NCBI GenBank assembly: GCA_030622585.1
Contig: JAUXFZ010000100.1
Location: 1-7,751, forward strand
DNA from: Myxococcales bacterium
Lineage (GTDB): Bacteria > Myxococcota_A > Polyangia > Polyangiales > Houyiibacteriaceae
Reading direction: 5' to 3'
DNA length: 7,751 nt
Shown here: positions 1 through 7,751 of the stretch, piece by piece
Numbering within the stretch: the stretch's first letter is position 1
Layout of the letters: each line of letters opens with the position of its first letter
The notes under the pieces: model-generated
What the model was told of the DNA's origin: nothing
What the model saw: only the letters and a program-made list of their open reading frames with translations
Databases searched by the model: none
Program-made: the position numbers and the translations under genes

Positions 1-2
1 GC

Positions 3-1370
<1,368 letters not shown>

Positions 1371-1373
1371 CGG

Positions 1374-2483
<1,110 letters not shown>

Positions 2484-2486
2484 CGA

Positions 2487-4025
2487 ATGGCCCAGTTCGC
2501 CCTGAACACCGCTCTTCCGAACTACCTCCGCGACGAACAGAAGCGAATCGAAGAGTTCGTGCGTGGCGTCGGGCTCGACATCTTCCCCACGGTCTTCGAA
2601 GTCCTGAGCTACGACCAGATGAACGAAGTTGCCGCCTACGGCGGCTTTCCTACGCGGTACCCGCATTGGCGCTGGGGAATGGAATACGAGCGACTGAGCA
2701 AGAGCCACGAGTACGGGCTCTCGAAGATCTACGAACTGGTGATCAACAACAACCCGTCCATCGCGTACTTGCTAGAGGGCAACAGTTTGGTCGATCAGAA
2801 GCTCGTGATGGCGCACGTGTACGCACACGTCGATTTTTTCAAGAACAACTTCTGCTTCAAGATGACCAGCCAGGGACGCGACCAGCGAACCGGAGACGAC
2901 GTTCGCAAGTGGATTGACACGATGGCCAACCACGGAGCGACCATTCGAAAATGGGCGAATCGTATCGGGCTCGAAACCATCGAGCAGTTCATCGACGCCT
3001 GCTTGAGCCTCGAGAATCTGATCGACCCGCAGAAGCCCTTCTTGCCGAAAGAGAGCTCGCCGAGCACCTTCGAGGAAGAAGAGCCTCCCGAACCACAAGA
3101 GGTTCCTCTCCTGCGAGTCGACCGGGAGTACATGGAGTCGTTCATCAATCCCGAGGAGTTCGTGGATTCTCAGAAGAAGAAGCTCGCCGAAGAAGCGGAG
3201 CAGGCTCAACGTTTCCCGACCGAACCTCAGCGCGACGTGCTCGGGTTCTTGCTCGACAACGCACCGCTCCAGCGGTGGGAGCGAGAGTGCCTCGCCGTCA
3301 TTCGTACGGAGGCGTACTACTTCCTTCCGCAAATGCAGACCAAGATCATGAACGAGGGCTGGGCGAGCTACTGGCACTCGCGGCTCATGACGGAGAAGAT
3401 CTGCGATGCGAGCGAGATCGTCGACTACGCGGACCGTTGCGCAAGTGTGCTCGCGACGTCGCCCGGGCAACTCAACCCCTACAAGCTGGGAATCGAGCTC
3501 TTCCGGCACATCGAGGATCGCTGGAACCGGGGACAATTCGGCAAAGAATGGGACGACTGCGAAGACTGGGAGCTCCGCCGGCACTGGGACCGCCGCACGG
3601 GGCTCGGTCGCGAGAAGATCTTCGAAGTACGCGCTCTGTACAACGACGTGACGTTCATCGACGAGTACCTCACCGAGGACTTCGTGTTCGATCAGAAGAT
3701 GTATTCATTCGGGTACAACCAGCGCAACGATCGCTGGGAGATCGAGAGCCGCACGTTCCAGGAGGTCAAGAACCAATTGCTCACGAGCCTGACCAACGCG
3801 GGGAGCCCCATCATCTCCGTCGTCGACGCGAACCACGGGAATCGCTCGGAGCTCCTCCTTCAGCACACGCACCAGGGCGCCGACCTACGCTTGGACTGGG
3901 CCAGGGAGGTCGTGAAGGCGCTTTCCCGGGTGTGGACGCGCCCGGTCGAAATCCACACGATCGTCGACGAGAAGCCAACAGCTCTTCGCTTCGACGGCGA
4001 AGACCACTCCCAGAGGTCGCTCTAG
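2487..4025 (+). CDS. spoVR: SpoVR family protein (YcgB-like)
   Basis: A 512-aa SpoVR family protein, full length for the family. Family-typical blocks are YGGFPTRYPHWRWGMEYERL (51-70), SKIYELVINNNPSIAYLLEG (79-98), LVMAHVYAHVDFFKNN (106-121) and the highly conserved RTEAYYFLPQMQTKIMNEGW (273-292) followed by ASYWHSRLM. An acidic, proline-rich linker (about 188-207) separates the two halves. No signal peptide or membrane helix is visible. B. subtilis spoVR was named for a spore cortex defect; in non-sporulating bacteria homologues (ycgB in E. coli) belong to the general stress / stationary-phase response. The ATG is 3 bp after the DUF444 stop, with only a weak purine-rich ribosome-binding site (GGAAGGCAGG, 2471-2480), so translation probably depends on coupling. 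Last gene of the operon; its stop overlaps the stop of the convergent lipoprotein gene. Enzymatic activity unknown. Confidence 0.96.
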   Translation: MAQFALNTALPNYLRDEQKRIEEFVRGVGLDIFPTVFEVLSYDQMNEVAAYGGFPTRYPHWRWGMEYERLSKSHEYGLSKIYELVINNNPSIAYLLEGNSLVDQKLVMAHVYAHVDFFKNNFCFKMTSQGRDQRTGDDVRKWIDTMANHGATIRKWANRIGLETIEQFIDACLSLENLIDPQKPFLPKESSPSTFEEEEPPEPQEVPLLRVDREYMESFINPEEFVDSQKKKLAEEAEQAQRFPTEPQRDVLGFLLDNAPLQRWERECLAVIRTEAYYFLPQMQTKIMNEGWASYWHSRLMTEKICDASEIVDYADRCASVLATSPGQLNPYKLGIELFRHIEDRWNRGQFGKEWDDCEDWELRRHWDRRTGLGREKIFEVRALYNDVTFIDEYLTEDFVFDQKMYSFGYNQRNDRWEIESRTFQEVKNQLLTSLTNAGSPIISVVDANHGNRSELLLQHTHQGADLRLDWAREVVKALSRVWTRPVEIHTIVDEKPTALRFDGEDHSQRSL

Positions 4026-4612
4026 AAACCAAGGCAGTTGGCGAACCGGATCGTCGTCGGTCCACCGCCGACGGCGCCCACGTTGAACGCAAGCCCGGTG
4101 GTGCTGCTCAATAGTGAGTCACATTGGATGTCGAAAACGACGTCACCGCCTTCGACTGAAACATTGGAGAGCTGGCAAGGTTGCTCCATCGACGGGGGCT
4201 CGGTTCCGCAGGCGCCGATGTCATAGGACAACTGGTCTTCGATGATCCTGACGTTGCATCCCGTTTGCTCGACGTCGCCCTCGCCCGTGTCGATGGTGGC
4301 GCCCCGGAGCTCGAAAGCGAATTTGCCGCCCACGTCCGCTTCGAGTGACACGATCCTCGTGCCGTCAGGCCCCTCGACCGCCTCGCAGATGGCGATGATC
4401 GGGTCGCCGGTGCATGCCAGCTGTCGATGCTCGCCCACGATCGCGCGTTGTCCAACCACGCCAAGACAAGTCTCCTCCGCCAGCGACCCGCAACCCACGC
4501 CCCCAGCGGCCGGACAGGTGAGGTTCCACTCCGCATCCACCGACACCGGACCACCACTCTCCGCACACGACAGCGCCAACACCGGCAGCAGCACGCACAC
4601 GAACCGACTCAT
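4022..4612 (-). CDS. Cysteine-rich putative lipoprotein of unknown function
   Basis: A 196-aa protein I do not recognise as a named family. The N-terminus MSRFVCVLLPVLALSC is a compact lipoprotein signal peptide: a basic residue at 3, a hydrophobic core, and LALSC fitting the lipobox with lipidation on C16. The residue after the lipidated Cys is Ala, so outer-membrane sorting is plausible. The mature part has ten further cysteines (33, 41, 49, 67, 76, 119, 135, 146, 164, 193), an even number that suggests a disulfide-stabilised periplasmic or surface domain. It is otherwise acidic and glycine-rich and looks mostly beta. An in-frame GTG at 4630 would add six residues, but ATG 4612 gives a normal signal peptide and has GGGGA 5 bases upstream. 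The stop shares CTAG with the spoVR stop on the other strand. Such Cys-rich lipoproteins are common in Myxococcota-like genomes. No function can be assigned. Confidence 0.8.
   Translation of the reverse strand: MSRFVCVLLPVLALSCAESGGPVSVDAEWNLTCPAAGGVGCGSLAEETCLGVVGQRAIVGEHRQLACTGDPIIAICEAVEGPDGTRIVSLEADVGGKFAFELRGATIDTGEGDVEQTGCNVRIIEDQLSYDIGACGTEPPSMEQPCQLSNVSVEGGDVVFDIQCDSLLSSTTGLAFNVGAVGGGPTTIRFANCLGF
4052..4076 (+). terminator. Possible 3' hairpin of the prkA-DUF444-spoVR transcript
   Basis: A 9-bp stem (4052-4060 with 4068-4076, one G-U pair) and a 7-base loop begins 27 bases after the spoVR stop. No T-tract follows and it lies inside the 3' coding part of the opposite-strand lipoprotein gene, so it may be a coincidence of GC-rich coding sequence. 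If real it would end or protect the operon mRNA. Confidence 0.22.
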
Positions 4613-4636
4613 CTTTGTCCCCAGTCCCACGCGATC

Positions 4637-4665
4637 AGGTTAGCGACCCCGCCAAAGGCCCGCAA
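4637..4665 (-). promoter_or_regulatory. Weak sigma70-like promoter candidate for the lipoprotein gene
   Basis: On the minus strand TTGCGG (4665-4660) is followed after 17 bases by TAACCT (4642-4637), giving a predicted transcript start about 18 bases before ATG 4612. Both boxes match the consensus only partly. Confidence 0.22.
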
Positions 4666-4711
4666 CTACGGAGCAAGACCATGCGATATCGCCTGAGTGC
4701 GAGGCCGCCGA

Positions 4712-4725
4712 GCGGCTCGAGCCGC
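4712..4725. repeat. Perfect 14-bp palindrome in the divergent intergenic region
   Basis: GCGGCTCGAGCCGC reads the same on both strands. It lies between the divergent lipoprotein and terC genes, 50 bases before the terC ATG and just upstream of the TTGCGA promoter-like box. It could be an operator for a dimeric repressor; with no spacer and no T-tract it is a poor terminator. A second, shorter palindrome, GCGATATCGC, lies at 4683-4692. Confidence 0.5.
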
Positions 4726-4733
4726 CGCGGAGT

Positions 4734-4763
4734 TTGCGACGCACCGGTGAGTCACGCTAAAAA
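4734..4763 (+). promoter_or_regulatory. Weak promoter candidate for terC-mgtE
   Basis: TTGCGA (4734-4739) and TAAAAA (4758-4763) are separated by 18 bases. Transcription would start around 4770, only a few bases before ATG 4775. That fits the absence of any Shine-Dalgarno sequence before this ATG and would make the message nearly leaderless. The match to consensus is modest. Confidence 0.25.
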
Positions 4764-4774
4764 CAGCCTGCGAT

Positions 4775-5215
4775 ATGCTCGAGCTGCTCACCAATCCAGA
4801 CGCGTGGATCGCGCTGGCCACTCTGACGTTGCTCGAGATCGTGCTCGGCATCGACAACATCGTCTTCATCGCAATCCTAGCATCACGCCTTCCGGTCGAG
4901 AAGCAGGCAATCGCGTATCGCCTGGGCCTGCTTGGGGCGATGGTTACGCGCATCGCGCTGCTGATGACGATCAACTGGGTGATGCAGTTGACCGATCCCC
5001 TGTTTGAGATCCTGGAGCATACTTTTTCGGGACGCGACCTCATCTTGCTCGGAGGCGGGCTGTTCTTGATCGCGAAGAGCACGCAGGAGATGTACGAAAA
5101 GATCGAAGGAGCGCCGGACGGGGACATCCAAGGCTGGTTCAACGGGCTTGCGGGCGTGGTTGCCCAGATCATGCTGCTCAACATTCGCTTTAGGGCGAAG
5201 CAAGACCCCGCATAG
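4775..5215 (+). CDS. TerC family integral membrane protein, C-terminally truncated (possible pseudogene)
   Basis: The first 138 residues match TerC/YgdQ/YoaE-type membrane proteins, a family linked to tellurite resistance and metal-ion (e.g. Mn2+) export. Evidence is LLEIVLGIDNIVFIAILASRLP (19-40) with the signature GIDN (25-28), RLGLLGAMVTRIALL (49-63), and SGRDLILLGGGLFL (85-98). Hydrophobic segments lie at about 11-36, 48-70, 86-103 and 121-138. Family members are usually about 230-250 aa or longer; this one stops at 146. It breaks off at QIMLLNIRF, where homologues continue with an LDxVFSLDSV-type motif. The aspartate expected at position 136 is Asn, and the tail RAKQDPA is unrelated to the family. 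No frame downstream restores the missing half, so this looks like a deletion or rearrangement and not a single frameshift. The second conserved acidic motif is missing, so transport activity is doubtful. mgtE starts 49 bp after the stop. No clear ribosome-binding site. Confidence 0.82.
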   Translation: MLELLTNPDAWIALATLTLLEIVLGIDNIVFIAILASRLPVEKQAIAYRLGLLGAMVTRIALLMTINWVMQLTDPLFEILEHTFSGRDLILLGGGLFLIAKSTQEMYEKIEGAPDGDIQGWFNGLAGVVAQIMLLNIRFRAKQDPA

Positions 5216-5264
5216 ACCAGATTTTTGCTGCGGCGGCTCGCGGCATGCGCCAGACTCGGCGGCG

Positions 5265-6647
5265 ATGCGGTTGGCACGTCTCATAGGACCGGACCTCCAA
5301 GACGCAATCGCGATCGGCCCCGAAGCCGTTCGTGAGGCGGTTTCCGAGTTCCATCCCGAAGACATTGCCGAGCTGCTCGAAGACCTATCGGCGAAGGAGG
5401 CGGTCGCCCTGGTGCGGGCGCTGGCCACCGAGACGGCCGCGGACGTGGTGGAGCGCCTCAGCCCGCATCGGCAGGTCCTCGTCTTCAACGCGATCGACAC
5501 GGGTCGGGCGGTCGAGCTGCTCGGGGAGATGGACCCAGACGATCGCGTCGACCTTCTCCAAGAGCTTGAAGAGGGCGATGCGGCTGCCCTGCTTGCGGCG
5601 CTCGAACGAAGAGAGCCCGAGGCTGCCGAAGAAGTTCGAGAGCTCGTTCAATACGAGCCCGAAACAGCCGGCGGTCTGATGACCACCGAGTTCGCGTCTC
5701 TGCCTCCAGAGACGAAAGTCTGGGAAGCGATGGAGGCGGCGCGACGCTTCGGACGCGAAGAGATGGCGGAGTTGCTCTACTACATCTACGTCTGCAGCCC
5801 TACAGGCGAGCTGCTCGGTGTCGTGTCCCTGCGAGACCTGATCTTGAGCGACCCCGGGCAGGCGCTCTCCGAGATCATGACGGAGAACGTCTTTCAGGTG
5901 TCCTCGTTCGACGACCAGGAGATGGTTGCCCACGAGATCGCCCGCTACGACCTGGCGGCCCTGCCGGTGGTAGACAGCGTGTCGCGCATGCTCGGTGTGG
6001 TCACCGTCGATGACGTCGTCGACGTCGTGATCGAGGAGGCCACCGAAGACGCACAGAAGATGGGCGGCGTGGTGCCCCTCGAAGACTCGTACTTCGAGAC
6101 CGGCTGGGCCGAGTTCGTGTGGAAGCGAGGCGTGTGGCTCGTGCTGCTCTTCGTAGCGCAGCTGTTGACAGCGTCGGTCATTCGCGAGAACCAGGATTTC
6201 CTTCAGGCGACGCTCGAGCTCGTCCTCTTCATCCCATTGATTATCGCCTCGGGCGGCAACGCCGGCTCCCAGTCCGCCACCCTGATCATCCGCGCAATGG
6301 CGGTCGGAGAGCTCACACCCCGAGACTGGGCGAAAGTCTTGGGGCGTGAGCTGCTGATCGGCCTCTCGCTCGGCGTCGCGCTCGGCTTCATGGGGTTCGC
6401 AGGTGGCTGGTTCGCCGGCGAAACCGTGGCTCCCGTCGCGATTGCGACTGCGGTTGGGGCGAGCGTCCTGGCCATCGTCACCCTGAGCACGATGATTGGC
6501 TCGCTTCTGCCACTCCTGATTCGACGCGCGGGGCTCGATCCCGCTGTGTCTTCGACGCCGTTCATCGCGTCAGTCGTCGATGTCTTGGGGCTCATTGTAT
6601 ATTTCGCCGTGGCGAATGTGATTTTACACGTGGTGTTCGCCCCCTAG
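5265..6647 (+). CDS. mgtE: Magnesium transporter MgtE
   Basis: A 460-aa MgtE Mg2+ channel/transporter, about the length of the Thermus protein (450). Order: an acidic helical N domain (1-130, with MDPDDRVDLL at 89-98); the linker motif YEPETAGGLMTTEF (130-143); two CBS domains (about 138-200 and 202-258); an acidic plug-helix region with VTVDDVVDVVIEEATED (246-262), where cytosolic Mg2+ closes the pore; and five membrane helices (about 287-458). Pore signatures are IASGGNAGSQSATLIIRA (327-344) and STPFIASVVDVLGL (430-443), whose D439 corresponds to the pore aspartate Asp432 of Thermus MgtE. The reading frame is open upstream to 5148, but those residues are not MgtE-like, so ATG 5265, where homology begins, is chosen; its ribosome-binding site is weak. 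It follows the truncated terC by 49 bp and probably shares its transcript. The gap is too short for an M-box riboswitch. Confidence 0.95.
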   Translation: MRLARLIGPDLQDAIAIGPEAVREAVSEFHPEDIAELLEDLSAKEAVALVRALATETAADVVERLSPHRQVLVFNAIDTGRAVELLGEMDPDDRVDLLQELEEGDAAALLAALERREPEAAEEVRELVQYEPETAGGLMTTEFASLPPETKVWEAMEAARRFGREEMAELLYYIYVCSPTGELLGVVSLRDLILSDPGQALSEIMTENVFQVSSFDDQEMVAHEIARYDLAALPVVDSVSRMLGVVTVDDVVDVVIEEATEDAQKMGGVVPLEDSYFETGWAEFVWKRGVWLVLLFVAQLLTASVIRENQDFLQATLELVLFIPLIIASGGNAGSQSATLIIRAMAVGELTPRDWAKVLGRELLIGLSLGVALGFMGFAGGWFAGETVAPVAIATAVGASVLAIVTLSTMIGSLLPLLIRRAGLDPAVSSTPFIASVVDVLGLIVYFAVANVILHVVFAP

Positions 6648-6693
6648 TTCTCGATCTTGCTGTCATCCCCTGTTAGTGTCCCGCCTTCGCAAC

Positions 6694-6698
6694 GGGAG
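6694..6698 (+). promoter_or_regulatory. Ribosome-binding site that fixes the DUF2505 gene start
   Basis: GGGAG is 6 bases before ATG 6705. The frame is open further upstream to 6657, but those 16 codons are unrelated to the family and have no ribosome-binding site, so this site decides the start. Confidence 0.65.
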
Positions 6699-6704
6699 CT
6701 AGAC

Positions 6705-7190
6705 ATGCCGAAACTGACCATCAACTACACCCAAGACATCGACACAGTTTATCGCTTCGTGACGGACCCCGATGTGATCAAGCGGCGCAGCGAGTCGTTC
6801 GGAGAGAAAAACATCCGCATTCAGGTCGACGAGGCGGGCGGCACCAAGACGATCACGTCGACGCGGGAGATCGACAGCGACCTGCCGGGCTTCGCGAAGA
6901 AACTCTTCAGCGCGACCAACACGATTGTCGAGCGCCGCGAGTGGCGAGACGCGGGCGACAAGAAGACGTGCAAGGCTCATATCGACATCCTCAAAACGCC
7001 CGGCTCCATCGACTCCAACGTGACGATTCCACCGAATGGGACCGGCTGCACCTACGACATCGAGTTCGAAGTCACCGCGAAGGTCCCGCTCATCCGCAAG
7101 AAGCTCGAAGAATTCGTCGCCAAGACCACGATGGAAGGCATGCGCGACGAGCACGACTACAACCAGCGCGAGATCGACTCGGCCGGCTAA
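6705..7190 (+). CDS. DUF2505 domain-containing protein (SRPBCC/START-like)
   Basis: A 161-aa protein whose N-terminal pattern matches DUF2505. After MPKLTINYTQ come DIDTVYRFVTDPDVIKRRSE, a strand with IRIQVDEAGG, then SDLPGFAKKLFSATNTIVER and the EW that follows. DUF2505 proteins are predicted to adopt the SRPBCC / START-like helix-grip fold, which usually binds a hydrophobic ligand; no ligand or partner is known for this group. There is no signal peptide or membrane helix, so it is probably cytosolic. The C-terminal helix (about 130-161) is highly charged. It starts 57 bp after mgtE with its own good ribosome-binding site, so it may be co-transcribed with mgtE or have its own promoter; TGTTAGTGT at 6671-6679 resembles an extended -10 box but lacks a -35. 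Its 3' end converges on the esterase gene, 15 bp away. Family assignment fairly sure, function unknown. Confidence 0.8.
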   Translation: MPKLTINYTQDIDTVYRFVTDPDVIKRRSESFGEKNIRIQVDEAGGTKTITSTREIDSDLPGFAKKLFSATNTIVERREWRDAGDKKTCKAHIDILKTPGSIDSNVTIPPNGTGCTYDIEFEVTAKVPLIRKKLEEFVAKTTMEGMRDEHDYNQREIDSAG

Positions 7191-7194
7191 GCCC

Positions 7195-7227
7195 CGCGTG
7201 TGAGCTCAATTCGTGAGCTCGGGCGCG
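7195..7227 (+). terminator. Possible terminator hairpin between convergent DUF2505 and esterase genes
   Basis: The arms 7195-7207 and 7215-7227 form a 13-position stem (core GAGCTC twice) with a 7-base loop; there are ten Watson-Crick pairs, two G-U pairs and one G-G mismatch. It begins 5 bases after the DUF2505 stop. No T-tract follows, and the right arm is within the esterase 3' coding end. The G-U pairs make it more stable in the plus-strand RNA than in the minus-strand RNA. Confidence 0.3.
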
Positions 7228-7751
7228 AGGTAGTCCTCGCCTTCCCAGAAATCGCACTTCTCGGCGGCGTTGCTCGCCACCGACACGGTCGTATCAAAGA
7301 CCAAGTGCTGGTCTGCTTCCTCGTCGTACATGGGCCACTGAACACCCGCGTCGGCGCTTGGATTCCCGGTCGCTGCGAAGCGAGCGAAGTGGCCCAGCAT
7401 CTCCTGCCACAGCGCCTCGTCGGCGGTGCCGGGCTGCCACTCGTTCAGGATGGCTGAGCCATCCGCGAAGTTGATCTCGAGGAGAGGGTCGTAGCCGAAC
7501 ACGTACGGGATGTCCGCACCGTGAAACGCGGCGAGATCGTAGCTCGGCAGCTCCGCTCCGGGGATGAACGGCAGCGCGACTTCGATCTGCGAATGTCCAT
7601 CCGGGTACTCGAACTGATACAGGTACGTTGGAGTGTACGCGGCCAACTTCGCAACCTCGCTCTTGCCCGGGCATCGGAAGATGGCGTCCGTCGTAACCGC
7701 TGCCAGCGCCACTGCGGGCTCCGAGTAGTCCTCGAGCGGATATTGCTCCGC
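7206..7751 (-). CDS. Type-B carboxylesterase / cholinesterase-like hydrolase (C-terminal part, 5' partial)
   Basis: The frame is open to the right edge of the window (reading AEQYPLEDYSEPAVALAAV from the edge), so an apparent GTG start at 7712 is internal. About 181 residues of an alpha/beta-hydrolase of the carboxylesterase type B family (typically about 500 aa) are visible. Recognisable blocks are TTDAIFRCPG, PTYLYQFEYP, AAFHGADIPYVFG with the likely catalytic His (codon 7521-7523), HFARFAATGNPSADAGVQWP and the terminal CDFWEG typical of bacterial family members. The nucleophile motif (GESAG type) and the acidic residue should lie outside the window. The family hydrolyses carboxylic esters; the substrate cannot be told from this part. 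An extra loop between the YLYQFEYP strand and the His (SQIEVALPFIPGAEL) may be lineage-specific. The gene is convergent with the DUF2505 gene. Confidence 0.9.
   Translation of the reverse strand, partial: AEQYPLEDYSEPAVALAAVTTDAIFRCPGKSEVAKLAAYTPTYLYQFEYPDGHSQIEVALPFIPGAELPSYDLAAFHGADIPYVFGYDPLLEINFADGSAILNEWQPGTADEALWQEMLGHFARFAATGNPSADAGVQWPMYDEEADQHLVFDTTVSVASNAAEKCDFWEGEDYLAPELTN

Noticed and set aside
2772..3584. 270-codon minus-strand open frame opposite spoVR
   Set aside because: Antisense shadow of spoVR; composition is an artefact of GC-rich codons and there is no ribosome-binding site or family motif.
2951..4114. Long 387-codon open frame on the plus strand overlapping spoVR
   Set aside because: It is a shadow frame of the well-supported spoVR gene, very rich in Arg/Ala/Gly/Pro as expected from reading GC-rich codons out of frame, and has no recognisable family.
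4613..4774. yybP-ykoY (Mn2+) riboswitch upstream of terC
   Set aside because: Such riboswitches often precede terC-type genes, but I cannot find the conserved paired-loop motifs, and the promoter-like boxes lie too close to the start codon to leave room for one.
5216..5264. M-box Mg2+ riboswitch before mgtE
   Set aside because: Only 49 bases separate the genes, far too short for an M-box, and no matching motif is visible.
4666..5277. 203-codon minus-strand open frame opposite terC
   Set aside because: Runs across the whole terC gene on the other strand; the translated protein is Ser/Arg-rich and unlike any family, while terC itself is clear.
6008..6032. GACGTCGTC-type repeats in mgtE
   Set aside because: They encode the conserved acidic VDDVVDVV stretch of the CBS2 / plug-helix region; no sign of a tandem-repeat element.
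6611..6641. Imperfect inverted repeat GGCGAA...TTCGCC at the end of mgtE
   Set aside because: The inner part pairs poorly with a bulge, there is no T-tract, and it lies in the coding sequence, so I do not call it a terminator.

Overview
The window is GC-rich, gene-dense bacterial DNA with GTG starts in use, tight gene spacing and a cysteine-rich secreted lipoprotein. Together with the intact PrkA / DUF444 / SpoVR gene trio and a DUF2505 protein, this points to a free-living proteobacterium-like organism, most plausibly a deltaproteobacterium or myxobacterial relative (Myxococcota). That assignment is inference from gene content and style; no rRNA or other marker gene is present. I see no tRNA, rRNA, CRISPR array, insertion sequence, integrase or phage gene.

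Left half (1-4025), plus strand: a three-gene operon. It opens with the 3' two-thirds or so of prkA (AAA+ Ser/Thr kinase-like protein, yeaG in E. coli; its 5' end lies outside the window). Next is a yeaH/yhbH (DUF444) gene with a von Willebrand A-like MIDAS site, then a spoVR/ycgB gene. Both junctions are 3 bases long, and the ribosome-binding site of the DUF444 gene overlaps the end of prkA, so the three are very likely co-transcribed and translationally coupled. The trio is a known conserved stress / stationary-phase / sporulation-linked module whose biochemistry is still only partly understood.

Middle (4022-4774): a minus-strand gene for a small cysteine-rich lipoprotein of unknown function runs convergently into spoVR. 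The two stop codons share a CTAG, so the genes overlap by 4 bp. A divergent intergenic region of about 160 bp follows, with a perfect 14-bp palindrome and weak promoter-like elements on both strands.

Right half (4775-7751): a TerC-family membrane protein gene that has lost roughly its C-terminal 40%, then 49 bp later a full-length mgtE magnesium channel/transporter gene, then a small DUF2505 (START/SRPBCC-like) gene with its own good ribosome-binding site. A minus-strand type-B carboxylesterase gene enters from the right edge (only its C-terminal part is visible) and converges on the DUF2505 gene with a 15-bp gap that holds part of a hairpin.

I found no convincing wholly new system. The points most worth a second look are the AAA+/VWA/SpoVR module, the truncated terC fused closely to mgtE, and the uncharacterised Cys-rich lipoprotein with its divergent regulatory region.
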